DNA from: an uncultured Spirochaetales bacterium
Lineage (GTDB): Bacteria > Spirochaetota > Spirochaetia > Sphaerochaetales > Sphaerochaetaceae
DNA: 43,006 nucleotides
Reading direction: 5' to 3'
NCBI GenBank assembly: GCA_934276485.1
Contig: CAKQTE010000035.1
Location: forward strand, 1 to 43,006
Both the position numbers and the translations under genes were made by a program. Under the pieces are notes generated by a model. The model worked only from the letters and a program-made list of their open reading frames with translations. It was not told the origin of the DNA and did not search any database. Below are positions 39,082 to 43,006 of this stretch, in pieces. The first letter of the stretch is position 1, and each line of letters starts with the position of its first letter.

Positions 39082-40983
39082 TTATTGCATCCACATTGCC
39101 TCTATTTCCTTTGCATATAGTTCATTGATTTTCAACCTCTTAATCTCTTGCTTAGCCGAAAGCTCTTTGCCAATAGAGAAAGATGTATCGAGAATCGTAA
39201 ACCTTGAAATCTCCTCAAATGCCTTAAAGCCCTTCTCTCTAGAGACATTTCTCATGATCTCATGTGAAATCAGGGTCTTTACCTCTTCCATCTCTGCAAT
39301 GCTTCCTCTGCTAATGTAAGGAATGGAAGAATTCTTTAGGTAATATTCAACATTCTTGGAATCTAGCAAGATAAGAGCCCCTAGACTCTTTTTATCTTGC
39401 CCAACGACTACAGCTCTCTCAATATATTCACTATTGGAAATGGCTTGTTCAATTGGAACCGGCTCAACGTTCTCACCACCAGCAAGAACGATAGTGTCCT
39501 TGATCCTTCCAACGATTCTAAACCAGCCAGATACTTCCATAACAGCCAAGTCCCCAGTTTTCAAGAAACCTTCTTTATCAATTACAGCATCTGTCTTCTC
39601 TTTATCTTTGTAGTAACCATCCATGACTTGCTTACCACGAACCAACAATTCACCCTTATTTCCTACAGGTAAGCTTTTACCTGTTTCAGGGTCAACAACC
39701 TTGATCTCCGTTCCATCAAGAGGCTTCATATAACCTAAAATTGTATTTGTAACGGTTCCTGTTCCTACAATAGGACCAGTTTCAGTAAGACCATATCCAT
39801 CTAAAAGAGTGATTCCAATAGCGTTAAAGAACTCTGCAGCTTCTGCACTCATAGAGCCTCCACCAGATACTCCTGCTTGGTAATTCTTTCCAAGTTTTGC
39901 TGTAACTGGAGAAAATACAAATTTCTTTCCAATGTATGCCATTGGCTTGTAATAGAGATACGGAAAAAGTGCAAAGAATCGCTTGAATGCATTCTCATGT
40001 TTTTTCATACGAGGCATGCGACCTGTGAAGATGAATTCATACTTCTTGTATCTCTTTGCCATAGCAAGAAAGAAATAGAATAGTTTGCGCTCTATTGGCT
40101 TCTTGTTTTTCAAGGCTTGCTCAACACCTGCTTTGATAGTCTCCCATATTCTAGGAACAGAACCAATATAATGAGGATTTATCCTTTGAATATCCAAAAG
40201 CATGATCTTGCCGATAGGCTTTGAATAAGCAATTGCTTCTGTCTCATATATAGCCATATATTGCATTACGCGTTCAAAAGCATGCCAAACAGGCAATACA
40301 GATAGCCATACCTCTCCCTTTTTGAAGTCCGCTGCATGATCTACATTTTCCACTTGATACAAGAATGACTCATGCGAAAGAACAACTCCTTTTGGATTGC
40401 CTGTTGTTCCACTGGTAAAGATAATTGTTGCACTATCACGCTCAGAACCAAGAAGAATCTCATGCTCAATCTCTTCCCTTCCGCCTTTTTCTGATAGAAG
40501 ATCCATACCTTTTTGAAGAAGGGTTTTGTACGCAATCATCTCAACCTTATCGGTAGGAATGATGGCATCATCTTCGATAGCGATGATCATCTCAACCTTT
40601 GGAAGGTTTGGCAGTATTGACAACAACTTCTCTGTTTGAGCTAGGTTTTCTGAAATAACAACCTTCGCATCCGTTGCAGATATGATATATTCCAGCTCAT
40701 AATCCATGCTCTCTCTACCCCGAGGAACATCAATAGCTCCCAAAGAAAGAATACCAAGGTCCGAGACAAGCCACTCTTGCCTGTTATCACTTATGATAGC
40801 AACGCGATCGCCTCTCTTAACGCCTATATCCTTCAACGCAAGTGCGAAAGCTCTCGACTGCTCTTGGAGCTGAATATATGTTGTAGGCACAAATGCACCT
40901 GCGCTGTTCTTTCCATATTGAGCGACAAACAATGGGTCTGCTGCTACTCTTTCATCCAATAGTTGTACTAATGTTCTATACAT
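39082..40983 (-). CDS. Long-chain fatty-acid-CoA ligase (AMP-forming)
   Basis: 633 residues from ATG 40983 (AGGA five bases upstream; family begins at MYRTLVQLLDERV). ANL-superfamily core motifs: P-loop 'TIIFTSGTTGNPKGVVLSH', 'GGGSMSAEAAEFFNAIG', 'DGYGLTETGPIVGTGT', 'LKTGDLAVMEVSGWFRIVGRIKD' and the hinge/A10 region 'TIVLAGGENVEPVPIEQAI'. It activates fatty acids as acyl-AMP and then acyl-CoA at the inner membrane. Many spirochaetes cannot make fatty acids and scavenge host lipids with such enzymes; whether that holds here is unknown. Divergent from an ABC ATPase gene with a shared inverted repeat between. Confidence 0.93.
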   Translation of the reverse strand: MYRTLVQLLDERVAADPLFVAQYGKNSAGAFVPTTYIQLQEQSRAFALALKDIGVKRGDRVAIISDNRQEWLVSDLGILSLGAIDVPRGRESMDYELEYIISATDAKVVISENLAQTEKLLSILPNLPKVEMIIAIEDDAIIPTDKVEMIAYKTLLQKGMDLLSEKGGREEIEHEILLGSERDSATIIFTSGTTGNPKGVVLSHESFLYQVENVDHAADFKKGEVWLSVLPVWHAFERVMQYMAIYETEAIAYSKPIGKIMLLDIQRINPHYIGSVPRIWETIKAGVEQALKNKKPIERKLFYFFLAMAKRYKKYEFIFTGRMPRMKKHENAFKRFFALFPYLYYKPMAYIGKKFVFSPVTAKLGKNYQAGVSGGGSMSAEAAEFFNAIGITLLDGYGLTETGPIVGTGTVTNTILGYMKPLDGTEIKVVDPETGKSLPVGNKGELLVRGKQVMDGYYKDKEKTDAVIDKEGFLKTGDLAVMEVSGWFRIVGRIKDTIVLAGGENVEPVPIEQAISNSEYIERAVVVGQDKKSLGALILLDSKNVEYYLKNSSIPYISRGSIAEMEEVKTLISHEIMRNVSREKGFKAFEEISRFTILDTSFSIGKELSAKQEIKRLKINELYAKEIEAMWMQ

Positions 40984-41007
40984 AGAATTCCTGCTTTTTG
41001 TTTTATT

Positions 41008-41031
41008 TTGACACTTTTTAAATTGTGTCAA
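41008..41031. promoter_or_regulatory. TTGACAC-N10-GTGTCAA operator-like palindrome between divergent genes
   Basis: Perfect 7-bp arms (41008-41014 and 41025-41031) with a 10-base AT-rich centre. Each arm also contains TTGACA, so outward -35 boxes for both directions may overlap, though no strong matched -10 is seen at 17 bases. It lies 25 bases before the ligase start and 57 bases before the ABC ATPase start. A regulator of lipid metabolism is one possibility. Confidence 0.5.
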
Positions 41032-41076
41032 TAAAAAATAAAAGAATCAAGACTATAACAAGAAAACGCAAAACTG

Positions 41077-41082
41077 TAGAAT
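41077..41082 (+). promoter_or_regulatory. -10 of the ABC ATPase gene, leaderless position
   Basis: TAGAAT ends 6 bases before ATG 41089, with no SD. An upstream TATAAC at 41054-41059 sits at -35 distance and is not a good -35. Confidence 0.45.
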
Positions 41083-41088
41083 CAAGCC

Positions 41089-41868
41089 ATGGAATATGCA
41101 TTTGAAATAAAGCACGCCTACCTAAGACGAGATGGAGAGTACATTCTTGAAGATGTGAACCTTTCGATAAAGAAAGGCGAAAGAATTGCCATAGTAGGCC
41201 CGAATGGAGCTGGAAAATCATCATTGATGGATGTTCTTTCAAGAGTTGTCTATCCTCTTTACCGTGACGATTACAAGAATAGGATTCTTGGACAAGAAAG
41301 ATGGATCATATCAGAGCTAAAGCCATTGATCGGCAGAATCTCCCCTCAGGACGATGCATTTTTCAACACAACATACCCAGTTCGAGAGATCGTTGCATCA
41401 GGCTTACACTCTTCTCTTGGTTTTGATTTTCACCATGTTGTTGATGAAGAGACATGGATTCTTGCAGACAAAGCTCTGGAAAAAGCAGGCATACTTCATT
41501 TAAAGAACCGAGCAATGAATACACTCTCTACTGGTGAAAAGAGACGTGTAATACTTTCTCGTGCAACTATCACAAATCCTTTGATATTGCTTCTAGATGA
41601 AGCCTCCAATGGTTTGGATTTTCCATCCAGGGCTGATTTAAGAGAAACAATTAGAACATACCTTACAGATAACAGAACTGTCGTGATGGTCACTCATGAG
41701 CTATCAGAAATACTTCCTGAAGTTGACAGAGTTCTATTAATGAAAGAAGGCAAAATTGTATTTGATGGCAAAAAAGAACTTGCCCTTACTTCTGATATGT
41801 TATCTCAATTATATGAACGCAAAGTAGAAGTATCAGAGAAGAATGGCATCTATACAGCATTTTGTTAA
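41089..41868 (+). CDS. Orphan ABC-type ATPase
   Basis: 259 residues, a single nucleotide-binding domain. Walker A GPNGAGKSS (about 37-45), Q-loop 'RISPQDDAFF', signature LSTGEKRR (the first Gly of LSGGE is Thr), Walker B 'PLILLLDEASNGLD' and H-loop 'VMVTHELSEI'. The plan resembles ModF/YlmA-type ATPases ('FNTTYPVREIVASGLHSSLG') that have no membrane partner nearby. No permease gene is adjacent, so transport is not supported by context. It begins with a -10 box 6 bases before the ATG and no SD. Confidence 0.88.
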   Translation: MEYAFEIKHAYLRRDGEYILEDVNLSIKKGERIAIVGPNGAGKSSLMDVLSRVVYPLYRDDYKNRILGQERWIISELKPLIGRISPQDDAFFNTTYPVREIVASGLHSSLGFDFHHVVDEETWILADKALEKAGILHLKNRAMNTLSTGEKRRVILSRATITNPLILLLDEASNGLDFPSRADLRETIRTYLTDNRTVVMVTHELSEILPEVDRVLLMKEGKIVFDGKKELALTSDMLSQLYERKVEVSEKNGIYTAFC

Positions 41869-41913
41869 ACTCTCAAAACCTAGCAAATATAAGAGTTAAT
41901 TCCCATTTCATGC

Positions 41914-41919
41914 TATACT
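41914..41919 (+). promoter_or_regulatory. Extended -10 of the PF09820-type ATPase gene, leaderless position
   Basis: TG-C-TATACT ends 6 bases before ATG 41926. No SD is present. A loose AACTCT/AGAGTT repeat (41870-41897) precedes it and may be the ABC gene's weak terminator. Confidence 0.5.
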
Positions 41920-41925
41920 ATCTAT

Positions 41926-43006
41926 ATGAAAAGAATTGAAGTTGGTAACGGTACATTTGAAAAACTTATCAATGATAATAACATTTATGTCGATAAAACT
42001 GATATTATTTACAATCTTATAACATGTGGAAACACATATTTCTTCTGCTCTCGTCCCCGTAGATTTGGAAAGACATTGACAATATCGACTCTCGATGCAA
42101 TCTTCAAGGGAAAGAAAGAACTTTTCAAGGGCCTGAAGATATACGACAAGGATTACGACTGGAAGGAATATCCTGTGTTCCACATAGATCTTGGACAAAT
42201 CAATGCAACGGATGCCGAAATGCTAAAGAAGAGCCTAAAGAAAGTGGTTGAGAATCTATCCATCGAATACGCTGTTGAATTTGACAAAGATGCAGAGTAT
42301 TACGATGCATGGTCGGAATTAATAAAGAATGTAGCAAAGAACTCAAAGGTTGTTATCCTTATCGACGAATATGACAAGCTTCTTTCCTCAAACATCTACA
42401 ATCCAGAGGTAGAGAAGATGAGAGATGTCCTGAGAGGATTCTTTGAGGTAATAAAGGCACAATCAGCTAATCTTCAATTTGTATTCATAACAGGAGTCAC
42501 TAAGTTTGCAAAGGTAAGCATCTTCTCATCCATGAATAACCTTCGGGATATATCCATGGACAAAGAGTATGCATCGCTCTTTGGTTATACAGAAGAAGAG
42601 CTTGAGTACTATTTTGCAGAGTATATTGAAAAAGGGGTAAGAGCCACAGGCATGACTCGAGATGAATATCTAGCTACTCTTGCCAAGAAATACGATGGCT
42701 ATAGATTCTCTCCAAAATCCAATACGGCAGTCTACAATCCAGTATCAATCGGACTTTTTTTCTCAGAAGGAGCTGATAGTTTTGACAACTACTGGATAGA
42801 CACAGGCAACATGAAGCTATTGATGGATGTTGCAAAGAAAGTCAGATTCGATATTGCAAAGGATGTAGCCAGCAGGATTAGCAGAGATAGCATCACTGTC
42901 TTTGATATATTGGAGATTGCAAAATCAAATGTAAGCCTCACGTCCTACAGGTCACTTTTGTTCCAGTCTGGATACCTTACTATCTCGGGTGTGGTTGATA
43001 GACAAG
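41926..43006 (+). CDS. AAA-ATPase-like protein (PF09820 type), 3' end outside the window
   Basis: 360 codons are open to the end of the window. The start is typical of the family: IEVGNGTFEKLINDNNIYVDKT, then the P-loop-like 'CSRPRRFGKTLTIS' (GKT at residues 48-50), Walker B 'VVILIDEYDKLL' (D147, E148), 'FITGVTKFAKVSIFSSMNNL' sensor region and 'YDGYRFSPKSNTAVYNPVSI'. These proteins usually end in a PD-(D/E)XK nuclease domain (PF08011), which would lie beyond the window. They occur in many copies in spirochaetes, Bacteroidetes and Fusobacteria; function unknown, possibly tied to selfish or defence elements. Leaderless-type promoter upstream. Confidence 0.92.
   Translation, partial: MKRIEVGNGTFEKLINDNNIYVDKTDIIYNLITCGNTYFFCSRPRRFGKTLTISTLDAIFKGKKELFKGLKIYDKDYDWKEYPVFHIDLGQINATDAEMLKKSLKKVVENLSIEYAVEFDKDAEYYDAWSELIKNVAKNSKVVILIDEYDKLLSSNIYNPEVEKMRDVLRGFFEVIKAQSANLQFVFITGVTKFAKVSIFSSMNNLRDISMDKEYASLFGYTEEELEYYFAEYIEKGVRATGMTRDEYLATLAKKYDGYRFSPKSNTAVYNPVSIGLFFSEGADSFDNYWIDTGNMKLLMDVAKKVRFDIAKDVASRISRDSITVFDILEIAKSNVSLTSYRSLLFQSGYLTISGVVDRQ

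Noticed and set aside
1..43006. tRNA, rRNA or insertion-sequence copies
   Set aside because: I looked through the intergenic regions and saw no tRNA cloverleaf with CCA/T-loop GTTCRA pattern, no rRNA and no transposase with terminal inverted repeats. Only the Rpn-type fragment at the left edge is transposase-related.

Overview
The window looks like the chromosome of a diderm, low-GC (about 40 % by eye) anaerobe, most likely a spirochaete (Spirochaetota, Sphaerochaetaceae- or Treponema-like). This is an inference from gene content: outer-membrane barrel proteins, lipoproteins with lipoboxes, a sigma-54 phage-shock locus, a DUF6062 protein, a ROK regulator, a long-chain acyl-CoA ligase and many AAA+/DUF4143-type ATPases. 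No rRNA or tRNA gene is visible, so the placement is tentative. No stretch longer than 300 bases lacks a gene.

Layout. 1-137 is the tail of an Rpn-type PD-(D/E)XK protein. 235-4224 (minus) is a tight operon: nif3-like, lspA, small membrane protein, five-bladed-propeller glycosidase-like protein, M19 dipeptidase, outer-membrane protein. A divergent Lon-C-type protease (4284-6167) abuts an AAA/DUF4143 ATPase (6169-7368). A MATE exporter (7476-8816) and a second AAA/DUF4143 ATPase (8915-10375) follow. The ATPase is preceded by a 33-bp-periodic set of palindromes. Two RNA methyltransferases (trmH/spoU family and rsmI) come next.

12007-16275 is a complete phage-shock (Psp) envelope-stress module. 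Two pspA paralogues each have their own sigma-54 promoter and upstream activator sites. Convergent/divergent pspF sits between them, and the second pspA leads an operon with a pspB-like gene, pspC and a DUF4097 gene. 16318-20180 (plus) holds aspS, a BaiN/HI0933 flavoprotein, an OsmC protein and an unknown basic protein. 20204-23372 (minus) is a class II aldolase, split transketolase and DUF6062 operon. Asparaginase and proS follow, with a possible attenuator in the proS leader.

26501-27761 is a third AAA/DUF4143 ATPase lying between two identical 17-bp direct repeats. Then come a lipoprotein, an ankyrin protein, adenosine deaminase, rhomboid protease, rlmE, a zinc alcohol dehydrogenase, htpG, a ROK regulator and an acidic lipoprotein with a membrane tail. 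A likely independent ~94-nt small RNA gene lies at 37088-37181. The window ends with a large outer-membrane protein, an acyl-CoA ligase, an orphan ABC ATPase and the start of a fourth, distinct AAA ATPase (PF09820 type).

A recurring feature is that about ten genes have a -10-like hexamer ending exactly 6-7 bases before the start codon and no Shine-Dalgarno. This suggests leaderless mRNAs alongside normal SD-led genes. The strongest novelty candidates are the small RNA at 37088-37181, the repeat-bounded ATPase cassette, the periodic palindromes at 10414-10493, and the leaderless promoter pattern.
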